From an uncultured Gammaproteobacteria bacterium (GTDB lineage: Bacteria > Pseudomonadota > Gammaproteobacteria > Arenicellales > JAANXG01), in contig CAMYKK010000014.1 in the NCBI GenBank assembly GCA_947258975.1, positions 1-64,000 of the forward strand: DNA of 64,000 bases. The letters run 5' to 3'. The notes below the pieces were generated by a model. The model was given only the letters and a program-made list of their open reading frames with translations. It made no database searches and had not been told where the DNA came from. The translations under genes and the position numbers were made by a program. Below are positions 50,299-58,595 of the stretch, in pieces; the stretch's first letter is position 1, and the number at the start of each line of letters is the position of its first letter.

Positions 50299-52224
50299 AT
50301 GTGCGGCATTGCGGGTATCGTTAATCTAACAGAATACAAGCCGGTAGCGGAAGGGTTGCTCCGCGCCATGGCAGACACAATGGTACACAGAGGGCCGAAC
50401 GACAGTGGCGTATGGGTGTCGGATGACCGGCAAACCGGGATGTCACACCGAAGGCTGTCCATTGTCGATTTGTCACCGGCAGGCCGCCAGCCGATGACGA
50501 ACGAGGATGGCTCGGTATGGGTTACATTCAATGGTGAAATCTATAATTTTCGCCAGTTGCGACTGGAGTTGGAAAACAAGGGCCACCGGTTCAGATCCAA
50601 CACCGACACCGAAGTGCTGGTTCATTTGTATGAAGAACATGGCAACGCATTTGTCGAGGCGCTGGACGGCGACTTTGCCATTGGGCTGTGGGATGACGCC
50701 AAAAAGCGACTCGTGTTGTGCCGGGACCGGGTAGGTGTCAAGCCGCTGTACTATATCAGAACGCAATACCGGCTCTATTTCGCGTCTGAAATAAAGGCCT
50801 TGCTGCAAGCTGCCGACGTCGAGGCGCGCCTGAATAAGCGCGCGTTCTATCATTACCTCAGCTATTTGGTTGCCCCCACACCGCACACCATGGTTCGGGG
50901 CGTGAAGAAGCTTCCGCCTGCCGGGATCCTGGTGGTTCAGCAGGGCGATACCCGCGTGCCGGATGTCAGGCTATTTTGGGAAGCGTTACCGCGCCGGCCG
51001 CAACTCAGTGAAAATCTCGATGAACAGCTGAAGAGCTTGTTTGAATCGTCGGTGAGAAAGAGATTGATGAGCGATGTCCCGCTCGGTCTGCTGTTCTCAG
51101 GGGGGGTGGATTCGACGCTGAATCTTTGCATCTTCAGCGCTTTGCGTGATGCGGGCGTGGCAAAAACATTTACCGTCACGATGGAAACCGACGGCGATTT
51201 TCTGGGGGATCGGGAGCATGCCAGGGAGATGGCTAAGGTGCTGGGCAGCGATCATCACGAAATCAGAATTACCAACCGGGATATGGTCGAAGTGGCCTTG
51301 AAACTGGCTGGTATCCAGGATGAGCCGATCTCCGATCCCACCAACATACCGCACTACTTTGTCACGCGGTTGGCCAGAGAGTCCGGTTGCACGGTTCTTC
51401 AGGCGGGCGAAGGGGCTGATGAACTATTTTGCGGTTACGATAAGTATCTTCGTTTCATGCGCTATGAGGAAAAATACTGGCGTCCATTATCCAAGCTGCC
51501 CCGATTTGTGCCCGCGATGGCGAGCGGAGCTTTGCGCATCATGAAGACAAGCTCGCGCTTGAGAAAGATCCAAGATAGCTTATCGCGCATGGCCAAAGGC
51601 CAGAAGTTCTTCCTGTCATCGGTGCTTGCCTTCTATGAAGGTGAGAAACGTTGTTTGCTCTCCAGGCATCTGCTCGATGAACTCGGTGACACGGATTCGT
51701 TCGAGGTCGTGGTGCCGTATTATGAACGGCTTCATGAACATAAGCCGCAGGCAAGCCTGCTGGATGCAATGACCTATATAGATCTCAATGTGCAATTACC
51801 GGAGTTGCTTTTGATGAGGGCGGACAAGATGTCGATGGCCAACTCGGTCGAAGTGCGTGTTCCTTTTCTCGACCGTGACCTGATAGATTTTGCACTGAGC
51901 GTTCCGCAATCGTTCAAATTACGGGATGGTGTACTCAAAGAGCCCTTGAAGCGCCTGGCATCTCAATACGTCCCGAGAGAGCGCGTATATCGGCCAAAAA
52001 TAGGTTTCGGCACACCGGTATTGGATTGGTTCAAGAAGGGGGAATTGCGCGACGATTTTGTTGCGCAGCTGCACGTTGATCGCACCGACATCGGTTTACT
52101 GTTCGACGTCAAACAGATCGAAAACAAGCTGCATCACGGATTAACAAGCGTAAACGATGCGTTTCAACTATGGACCATATATAACTTTCTAAAATGGAAG
52201 CAGGCTTACGCGGTTCAGGTCTAG
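50299..52224 (+). CDS. asnB: Asparagine synthase (glutamine-hydrolysing) type amidotransferase
   Basis: 641 residues. The class II glutamine amidotransferase domain starts Met-Cys-Gly-Ile-Ala-Gly, so Cys 2 is the nucleophile after Met removal. The synthase domain has the PPi-loop Leu-Leu-Phe-Ser-Gly-Gly-Val-Asp-Ser-Thr near 265, Gly-Glu-Gly-Ala-Asp-Glu-Leu-Phe-Cys-Gly near 373 and Arg-Val-Pro-Phe-Leu-Asp-Arg near 517. It forms an amide from an acid using glutamine and ATP. Asparagine is the default product, but homologues in exopolysaccharide loci are thought to amidate uronic acids or peptides. It is coupled to the flippase gene 2 nt downstream, which supports a role in the polymer. Confidence 0.85.
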   Translation: MCGIAGIVNLTEYKPVAEGLLRAMADTMVHRGPNDSGVWVSDDRQTGMSHRRLSIVDLSPAGRQPMTNEDGSVWVTFNGEIYNFRQLRLELENKGHRFRSNTDTEVLVHLYEEHGNAFVEALDGDFAIGLWDDAKKRLVLCRDRVGVKPLYYIRTQYRLYFASEIKALLQAADVEARLNKRAFYHYLSYLVAPTPHTMVRGVKKLPPAGILVVQQGDTRVPDVRLFWEALPRRPQLSENLDEQLKSLFESSVRKRLMSDVPLGLLFSGGVDSTLNLCIFSALRDAGVAKTFTVTMETDGDFLGDREHAREMAKVLGSDHHEIRITNRDMVEVALKLAGIQDEPISDPTNIPHYFVTRLARESGCTVLQAGEGADELFCGYDKYLRFMRYEEKYWRPLSKLPRFVPAMASGALRIMKTSSRLRKIQDSLSRMAKGQKFFLSSVLAFYEGEKRCLLSRHLLDELGDTDSFEVVVPYYERLHEHKPQASLLDAMTYIDLNVQLPELLLMRADKMSMANSVEVRVPFLDRDLIDFALSVPQSFKLRDGVLKEPLKRLASQYVPRERVYRPKIGFGTPVLDWFKKGELRDDFVAQLHVDRTDIGLLFDVKQIENKLHHGLTSVNDAFQLWTIYNFLKWKQAYAVQV

Positions 52225-52226
52225 AG

Positions 52227-53531
52227 ATGGGTAAAGACACTAGAAGCCTGACCAAACTGAATATTCTGATGTCTCTGGTGAAAGCCGCGCTGCTCTTGTA
52301 CACCTTACATATCGCGGAAGCGGCGCTGTCCGCGGCGGCGCTTGGCCTGATTCTATTGTCGCGGCGGGTGGCGGTCACAATGGCGGCCCTTATTCAAGTT
52401 GGCGCGGCGCAGGCAATTCAGCGATTTGTCTCAATATACAACAACGACCCAGTTAAGCAGTCTTCGTACTATTCCGCCTCAATGCTCATCGTGGCGGTGA
52501 CCGTGTTGCTCTTTGGCCTTCTGTCGTTTGTGTTAGGTGACAGCTATGGGCCTTTTCTATTGGGCCTAGACAACTACAACACGACACTGTTTTGGGGCAC
52601 TGTTTTGCTGACAGTGGGATTTACTCTCAATTTCGTGAGCTATGCGTCGTGGATTTCCCACTTCAAGGTGGTACATGCGAACGTCATCGAGATTCCCGTG
52701 GTCGCCGGTGTTTTATGGTTCGTGCTGGTTTATCTTGATTCTGCTGATGCGAGCCAAATCGTGCTTGATTTGGCGCTGCTCACGGTGCTGTTTGCGATCG
52801 GCGGGGTGTTTTGGTTCCAGGTCACCCTAGGCCGGACCAACCGTTTGCTCGTCAAACCACAACCGGGGGTCATCGGACAGACCCTCGGTTTTGGCATCCC
52901 ACGGTGTATCAACGCCTGGTTAGACGTTGGGCTGCTGACGGTTGCTCCGTGGATGCTGCGCACCGATACGGAACAGGCGGGCTACTTCATTGTGGCGTTG
53001 GTGGTCTACCGGATGATGCAGATCGGGTTGGCGCCGATTACGCAAATACTGAGTCTGAAGATCGCCGGCAGCCACGCCGCGGAATTTAAGCGCAGATTCC
53101 TTCAGGCGTTCTGGAAATTGCTCGGCATCACGGTTTTTCTTGCCGGGATGTTGAGCATCGCCATCTACCCCCTGTCGGAGGAGATCTTGGGCTTCGTCTT
53201 CAGCAACGTTGACTATATCGAGGGCGTAAACTTCTACTTCCGAAGTGTGTTAATTGTGTTTCCGATGGCGATGCTGTACTACGTTTGCCGCGACGTGCTG
53301 GACCTGGGTTACGCCAGGCCTCTTGTGTTGTACTGTCAATTGGCCGCTTATACGACTTTTTTCACTGCGTACTTTTTAGGGATGAATGTCTTCGGCATGG
53401 GGCTGCACGGATCGGTGGCGTTGGCGTTTCAATTGATGATTGGGGTTTTGGCCCTGGCCACTTTGGGTTGCGCCGGTTTCGCATTCCGGCATCGAGAGCA
53501 GGCGCAGAACCTGGAACCGGCTGGGTCATAG
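52227..53531 (+). CDS. Polysaccharide flippase-like membrane protein (second copy)
   Basis: 434 residues from the ATG at 52227, 2 nt after the amidotransferase stop; an ATG at 52194 would overlap it by 31 nt. It has about 12 hydrophobic segments evenly spaced with small loops, the topology of Wzx/MATE-type transporters. A basic, polar N-terminus precedes the first helix, and the last helix is followed by a short charged tail. It probably moves lipid-linked repeat units across the inner membrane and would serve the polymerase encoded at 47740. Sequence differs clearly from the flippase at 32649. Confidence 0.7.
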   Translation: MGKDTRSLTKLNILMSLVKAALLLYTLHIAEAALSAAALGLILLSRRVAVTMAALIQVGAAQAIQRFVSIYNNDPVKQSSYYSASMLIVAVTVLLFGLLSFVLGDSYGPFLLGLDNYNTTLFWGTVLLTVGFTLNFVSYASWISHFKVVHANVIEIPVVAGVLWFVLVYLDSADASQIVLDLALLTVLFAIGGVFWFQVTLGRTNRLLVKPQPGVIGQTLGFGIPRCINAWLDVGLLTVAPWMLRTDTEQAGYFIVALVVYRMMQIGLAPITQILSLKIAGSHAAEFKRRFLQAFWKLLGITVFLAGMLSIAIYPLSEEILGFVFSNVDYIEGVNFYFRSVLIVFPMAMLYYVCRDVLDLGYARPLVLYCQLAAYTTFFTAYFLGMNVFGMGLHGSVALAFQLMIGVLALATLGCAGFAFRHREQAQNLEPAGS

Positions 53532-53608
53532 TGGCGTATGTGTCCACTCGGGGTGTTCTACGGGGGTCGATTGGATCCCGCGCCGTTGCCCCGGTTGATT
53601 AGGTAACT

Positions 53609-55099
53609 ATGGGCCGGCGGCCGAAGTTACTTGGCGCGGTGGTAGGTCTGGGCCTAACCGTGTGCGCGGCGGGAACAGCGTTTACAACAGCATATGGCGC
53701 GGATTCGCTGCCGCGAAGGGTGTCCGTTCTCAACTCCGGACCTGCAGTAGCGGCGATTATCACGGCGAACCCACCGGTAAGGCGGATTCGCGTTCCCGTA
53801 GCAGGTGATCCCGGACCCTGCGGTCCCGAGCGGGTGGGCAAGTCCCTTGCGGCATGTCTCAATCAGTTCATAGAAAATAAAAACGACGCCAACGCCCTCC
53901 ATTTCGATATTGATGCAGGCGACTATCTGCTAACCGAAACCATTTTTCTTTTTCGGCGCGACCACGTCCGTTTCTCCGGAGCGGGTGTTGATAAGACCAT
54001 ACTCAGAATGGACCGGTCGCTGGAGCAGACGCGAAGCGGAAAAATCGACCTTGTATTCACCTTCAACATGATCGACTCGAGTTGGATATCGTTGCGCGAC
54101 ATGACCCTCATCGGCAGCAATCTGAGCGGCCAGAGGGCGGTCGGCGTGTGTCCCACCAGCGGTGCCAAGGTGCACCACATTACCCTGTCCGGTCTGAAGG
54201 TTAGCGACTTCACATCTTACGTGTTCATTGCCGGCCGGGCGATTCCCGATCAGCAGTTGACGCAAAGAGCCCTCAGCGGCCGTGCGGGTCCGGTCCGATT
54301 CAGGAAATATCTGGATGCAAATCCGCGGTCTGACGCGTGCGCAGGCAGCGTGTCGGATCTGCAGCTGAGAAACAGCGATATCAGGCTGCAGAACGTGGCG
54401 TTTTATCTCGTGCCTTATTCATCATGGGGCGCCACGGAGAACGCAACACCTGTCAACTGGCGAGAACTCGCAGACACGGCGCGCAGCGGTAACCAGCGTT
54501 TTGTCGTCCGCGGCAACCGATTCACGACGGACAGCGAAGCGGTATCAAGTGTGATCAAGGTGCAGGGTAGCGGAGATCTTCGGATCGAGGGCAATACGTT
54601 CGATGCGGCCAAGTTCACCCGCGTGTTCGAGCATGGGGCGGCGATCAATATTGCCGCCAACCTGAATAACGTCATCGTGCGCAACAACCATATTCGCTTT
54701 CCCGCGAATCATCAGTGGCCCACGCAGGGGCTCGTGGTGCAAAGTGGCTTCGGTAGGCACGACCAGTTTGGCGTTGGCGCCAATCGTATCGCCGTGCCGG
54801 CGCAAAACGTCAATATTTTGGAAAACAACTTCGATTACGCCTTAATCATGGTCAACGATACCTGTCTCTGCCGCCCGGACAGACGCTGTCTTTCTGCGTT
54901 CTGTGACAACATGGACGCGGCACAAAGGGACGGACGCGAGGCGCTGGATAACATCGTAATCACCGGAAATCGACGCAACGGTATGGAAGGACAGGACCAA
55001 CAACTGGTCGCCCGGTTATGTGCCATCAATTCACGTAATTGGAAATGGCTTGATACCGTGAGTTGCAGGGAAAACGTCTCGATCAAATACGGACCCTGA
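53609..55099 (+). CDS. Exported parallel beta-helix protein
   Basis: 496 residues with a signal peptide (about 1-31, cleavage near Ala-Tyr-Gly-Ala). Residues about 90-460 form a right-handed beta-helix: repeating short strands with Asn ladders such as Leu-Arg-Asn-Ser-Asp-Ile, Val-Arg-Gly-Asn-Arg-Phe, Ile-Glu-Gly-Asn-Thr-Phe, Val-Arg-Asn-Asn-His-Ile and Ile-Leu-Glu-Asn-Asn-Phe. The fold is that of pectate-lyase-like polysaccharide lyases and epimerases. Eight cysteines, several paired near 400-420 and the C-terminus, suggest disulfides. It may trim or epimerise the exported polymer; no catalytic set can be assigned. Confidence 0.7.
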   Translation: MGRRPKLLGAVVGLGLTVCAAGTAFTTAYGADSLPRRVSVLNSGPAVAAIITANPPVRRIRVPVAGDPGPCGPERVGKSLAACLNQFIENKNDANALHFDIDAGDYLLTETIFLFRRDHVRFSGAGVDKTILRMDRSLEQTRSGKIDLVFTFNMIDSSWISLRDMTLIGSNLSGQRAVGVCPTSGAKVHHITLSGLKVSDFTSYVFIAGRAIPDQQLTQRALSGRAGPVRFRKYLDANPRSDACAGSVSDLQLRNSDIRLQNVAFYLVPYSSWGATENATPVNWRELADTARSGNQRFVVRGNRFTTDSEAVSSVIKVQGSGDLRIEGNTFDAAKFTRVFEHGAAINIAANLNNVIVRNNHIRFPANHQWPTQGLVVQSGFGRHDQFGVGANRIAVPAQNVNILENNFDYALIMVNDTCLCRPDRRCLSAFCDNMDAAQRDGREALDNIVITGNRRNGMEGQDQQLVARLCAINSRNWKWLDTVSCRENVSIKYGP

Positions 55100-55105
55100 G
55101 TCCGT

Positions 55106-55945
55106 TTACTTATGCGCATCGTTGTCAGACGTGGACGATACCGGTCGCGCAATAAAGATGTGATACCAGCCCAATAATCGCCCCAGAACCGAAAGCATTC
55201 TGCCCTGCGGTGGTAATAGTTTGCCGACACCGGGCAAGTAACCCTGGGTGAATCCACACTTTCGATGCGATTCGATCTCGAAACCTGCCAGCGCCAGCAT
55301 GGACTCTATTTGTTTCCGGGACCGGATTCTCGCCGGGATCGGATTGTCCAGCGGCACCGCATCCGTCTTGTGACATTGCCAGTGTGCTAGGGGTGTGCGC
55401 ATCCTGTTCTGTAGTAACCAGGTGGCCGAAATGTACGCGTTGAAAAAGCTGTACTTCGAGTACAGGCCCACAACCAGCCGCCCCCCTGGTTGCATGAGCT
55501 TCCTGATTCGCTGCAAAACCTGCTGTTCGTGGTCGATGTGATGAAGTACGCCAAATGAGTAGATGTAGGCGAACCTTGTCTCTATTTCCTGCGCCAGCAG
55601 GTCTCCCTCGTAGAATCTATCGATAGGCAAGTTGTGGAGGCGAAAATTCGCCTTGGTCAGTTCGATGTGGTTTTTGGTGATATCCAATCCCGAGTAGATT
55701 GCACCGTTACGCGCCATTTCAACACCGTCTATTCCGGCACCGGTCCCGATCTCCAGTACGTTAACACCTTTGAGTCGCGCAAACCCACAAAACTCCGGCA
55801 AGCATGGCAGCTCATAGCCATAGCGATAGGCGCGCATCTCCTCGAAGTACTGCAGGCTTCCTTTCGGTGCGGAAGTGCAATGTTCACCCACGGCCCGGGC
55901 ATTCCAACGTTTCTGTATGTTCGTGATACTCATCGATGGATCCAT
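55106..55945 (-). CDS. Class I SAM-dependent methyltransferase
   Basis: 279 residues. The SAM motif is Val-Leu-Glu-Ile-Gly-Thr-Gly-Ala-Gly-Ile-Asp near 64-74, followed by the acidic residue in Tyr-Ser-Gly-Leu-Asp-Ile-Thr. Motif post-I is Ala-Tyr-Ile-Tyr-Ser-Phe-Gly-Val-Leu-His-His-Ile near 130 and Gly-Gly-Arg-Leu-Val-Val-Gly near 160, a Methyltransf_11-type pattern. The gene converges on the beta-helix gene and diverges from the three-domain protein at 56215. Sugar methylation is the likely job, given the neighbours. Confidence 0.8.
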   Translation of the reverse strand: MDPSMSITNIQKRWNARAVGEHCTSAPKGSLQYFEEMRAYRYGYELPCLPEFCGFARLKGVNVLEIGTGAGIDGVEMARNGAIYSGLDITKNHIELTKANFRLHNLPIDRFYEGDLLAQEIETRFAYIYSFGVLHHIDHEQQVLQRIRKLMQPGGRLVVGLYSKYSFFNAYISATWLLQNRMRTPLAHWQCHKTDAVPLDNPIPARIRSRKQIESMLALAGFEIESHRKCGFTQGYLPGVGKLLPPQGRMLSVLGRLLGWYHIFIARPVSSTSDNDAHK

Positions 55946-56214
55946 GTGCGAGCGAATCGAATTTGCCCGGGATGATAACTTTAACAGCGCGGCAGTTCCG
56001 CTCAGCGCGGCGTATGCGCCTCAATATTCGGACCGCGGTCAGATTCTATCAGACACGAATGCATAGCCGGACAGGATTTTTGTGTCAGCGATTGATCCAG
56101 TACTATAGCGCCACCGTGTAAAAGAGTTGATCAACGAGGTGCGCCGGTGAAGACAGCTTATATCTCGAACCTGGCTTTTCAGCTCGGCAGATATTCCCTG
56201 CGTCAAAATATCAG

Positions 56215-58584
56215 ATGAAGTACTCTCCCGATTCCTTTGAACGGAAGTACCGCCTGGAGAGAGATCCCTGGAACGCCAGAGATCCTGCAAATGCCCACTA
56301 TCACGAAGCGCTGAGGCGGTTTTGCCTCGCCCACGCTACCAAGAAGAACAATCTGAAGGTGCTCGATCTCGGTTGTGGCGAGGGCGGGTTCAGCAATGCA
56401 CTCGCGAGCGCCGGCGCTGACGTATGTGGCGTGGATGTGTCCCCAACGGCGATAGCGCGGGCGCGAGAAGAATTTCCGCAACATCGATTTTTTTGTGGAG
56501 ATATCAGGGAGCTATCCTCGCTGGCGGATCTGGATGCGGCGTTTGATCTTATCCTCTGCGGCCAGGTGCTTTACTACTTCGATTTAAACGGAATCGAGAA
56601 TGTCCTGAAGGGTATCGACGACAGACTTGCGCTGGACGGCACAGTGATATTAGCGTCCAACTGCAAAGGAGGAAAATGGTTCGAGAAGGATTATTTTCTC
56701 GGGTTGTGTAAACGCTCATTCGACCACCTGGATCATCAGGCCCACGCCCATCACCTGTTTTTCGCCGGCAAGAAGACCAAGACCGCAGTGGTCATCACGG
56801 TGGATTACGAAACCGTTGAGCATGGACAAAAATTGAGTCTGGACGACGCGCTTTGGGAGCGCACCATATTCGCGCCATGTGCTGACCTGCTGCGCGTGGT
56901 TGCGGGTCACGGCGCGAAACTGACGGTTATGGTGGAGATGGGCGAGTTACTGTTTCTCGAGAAATATGCTCCCGCCATCGCAACAACCATGCAGCAGCAG
57001 CTGCAGTCGATGGTCGCGGAGGGGCACGACGTTCAGCTCCACTTGCACCCGCGGTGGTTGCCGTTGAACGGCGCGACCGTAGGCCCCGATGGGGTGGTAG
57101 CCCTGGCCATGAATAAGATCAGACTGCACGACATGACCGCCGATGATATCGACGTGATGTTTTCGGCGGCGCGGCAGAAACTGGAGTCAATGCTCCAGCC
57201 CGTGTGCCCGGCCTACCGGACGCTGTGTTTTCGCGCCGGCAAATATCAGATTCAACCGCACGCAGCAATTTTTAATGCCATGGCAAGGAACGGGTACATC
57301 TGTGATAGTTCGGTCTGGCATGGCGGCTTCCTGATGTCGTATGACAACGCGCCTGGCTATGATTTCAGGCCGCTATGGCACCCGTGGCGCCCATATTGGC
57401 CGGACCGGATCGATCTTTGCGTGCCCACCAACCACGAGCCCGGCTTGTCCGGGATCTTGGAGCTGCCGATATTGTCCCGGGACCGGGAGCGATGGTCGTT
57501 CGACGGGGCGGATTCCACTGCGTTGATAGGTGCCTTCGAGGAGCATCGGCACTTTGGCGGTCCACGCATCATGATCGGTCATACCAAGCTGGTTACCGAA
57601 AAATCGCTGACCCAGTTGTCGCAGGCGCTGGCTTATCTGCGTGACAAATCAGCAGTTGAATTTCGCACCCTGCGTGATGTCGCAGTGGAGAATGCCGGCC
57701 GCTACCGAGATGCCGATATCACGGGCAGCTTCGTTGCCGATATGGCCGGGCAAGTCTGTTCCCCGCAAAGCCTCTACGAATTTTCCCCTGCATACCAGAA
57801 GCGCAAGGTAGCATTGATCGGGCATACGATCCTGGACAGCGCTGCGGGGGGAGAAAAGGTTCGGGTGTTGGACGTCGGCTGCGGTACTGGAGAATTGTTG
57901 ACCCTGCCGTTGAAACACTGGCTGGATTCATCTCATGCGCAGAACGTATACATTCAAGGTATCGACATCGACGCCCGGAGCATTCATCGCGCCAATCGAA
58001 CCGTTGCGGAGAATCGGCTGACAGGTATTTCCTTCACCGAACAGCAACCTGTAGGCTTGGCGGACGACTATGATGTGGTGATCTGCTCGGAGGTGCTCGA
58101 GCATTTGGCCGACCCCGCGGCGTTGGCGGCCGAGCTGTGCAGACTCGTCGCGCATGACGGGACGTTGGTTGTCACGGTACCGAACGGTTACGGCTACCTG
58201 GAGACCGAACGACGATTGACACGCAATTCTTTTGATGTGATTAGCAGTCTACCCGGGCCGATAAAACGTACTCTGATGCGGGTATACCGGACGCTTAGAA
58301 GGCATGCGTTAAAAAACGCGAATCGACCTTCGAACGGTCGGACACACGGGCTGATGGGTACAATGAACTATGAGAATGATGTCCACGTACAATTTTTTAG
58401 CGCCGCGGCCATCAAGAAGCTGTTCCAGACTCAGAATTTCGACATCGTCGACAGTTACAACATTCAATTGTTTGGTGGTTTGCTGGGTTCGGTGCTGGAC
58501 AAAGCGCTCTACAGGGAGAGTGTTTTGAGCAGGATGCCATTGTGGTTGACTTCAGGCTGGCTGTTTGCGCTGCGGCGGAAGTGA
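56215..58584 (+). CDS. Three-domain fusion: methyltransferase - polysaccharide deacetylase-like - methyltransferase
   Basis: 789 residues. Domain 1 (about 1-180) is a class I methyltransferase with Val-Leu-Asp-Leu-Gly-Cys-Gly-Glu-Gly-Gly at 49-58. Domain 2 (about 190-475) looks like an NodB/polysaccharide deacetylase: Val-Ile-Thr-Val-Asp-Tyr-Glu (catalytic Asp and first acidic position) near 194 and His-Asp-Val-Gln-Leu-His-Leu-His-Pro-Arg-Trp near 271 with metal-type histidines. Domain 3 (about 530-789) is a second methyltransferase with Val-Leu-Asp-Val-Gly-Cys-Gly-Thr-Gly-Glu near 549 and Val-Leu-Glu-His-Leu-Ala-Asp near 623. No signal peptide is present, so it works in the cytoplasm, perhaps on a lipid-linked sugar. 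Fusion of all three is uncommon. Confidence 0.8.
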   Translation: MKYSPDSFERKYRLERDPWNARDPANAHYHEALRRFCLAHATKKNNLKVLDLGCGEGGFSNALASAGADVCGVDVSPTAIARAREEFPQHRFFCGDIRELSSLADLDAAFDLILCGQVLYYFDLNGIENVLKGIDDRLALDGTVILASNCKGGKWFEKDYFLGLCKRSFDHLDHQAHAHHLFFAGKKTKTAVVITVDYETVEHGQKLSLDDALWERTIFAPCADLLRVVAGHGAKLTVMVEMGELLFLEKYAPAIATTMQQQLQSMVAEGHDVQLHLHPRWLPLNGATVGPDGVVALAMNKIRLHDMTADDIDVMFSAARQKLESMLQPVCPAYRTLCFRAGKYQIQPHAAIFNAMARNGYICDSSVWHGGFLMSYDNAPGYDFRPLWHPWRPYWPDRIDLCVPTNHEPGLSGILELPILSRDRERWSFDGADSTALIGAFEEHRHFGGPRIMIGHTKLVTEKSLTQLSQALAYLRDKSAVEFRTLRDVAVENAGRYRDADITGSFVADMAGQVCSPQSLYEFSPAYQKRKVALIGHTILDSAAGGEKVRVLDVGCGTGELLTLPLKHWLDSSHAQNVYIQGIDIDARSIHRANRTVAENRLTGISFTEQQPVGLADDYDVVICSEVLEHLADPAALAAELCRLVAHDGTLVVTVPNGYGYLETERRLTRNSFDVISSLPGPIKRTLMRVYRTLRRHALKNANRPSNGRTHGLMGTMNYENDVHVQFFSAAAIKKLFQTQNFDIVDSYNIQLFGGLLGSVLDKALYRESVLSRMPLWLTSGWLFALRRK

Positions 58585-58595
58585 TCCCGCGGTTC

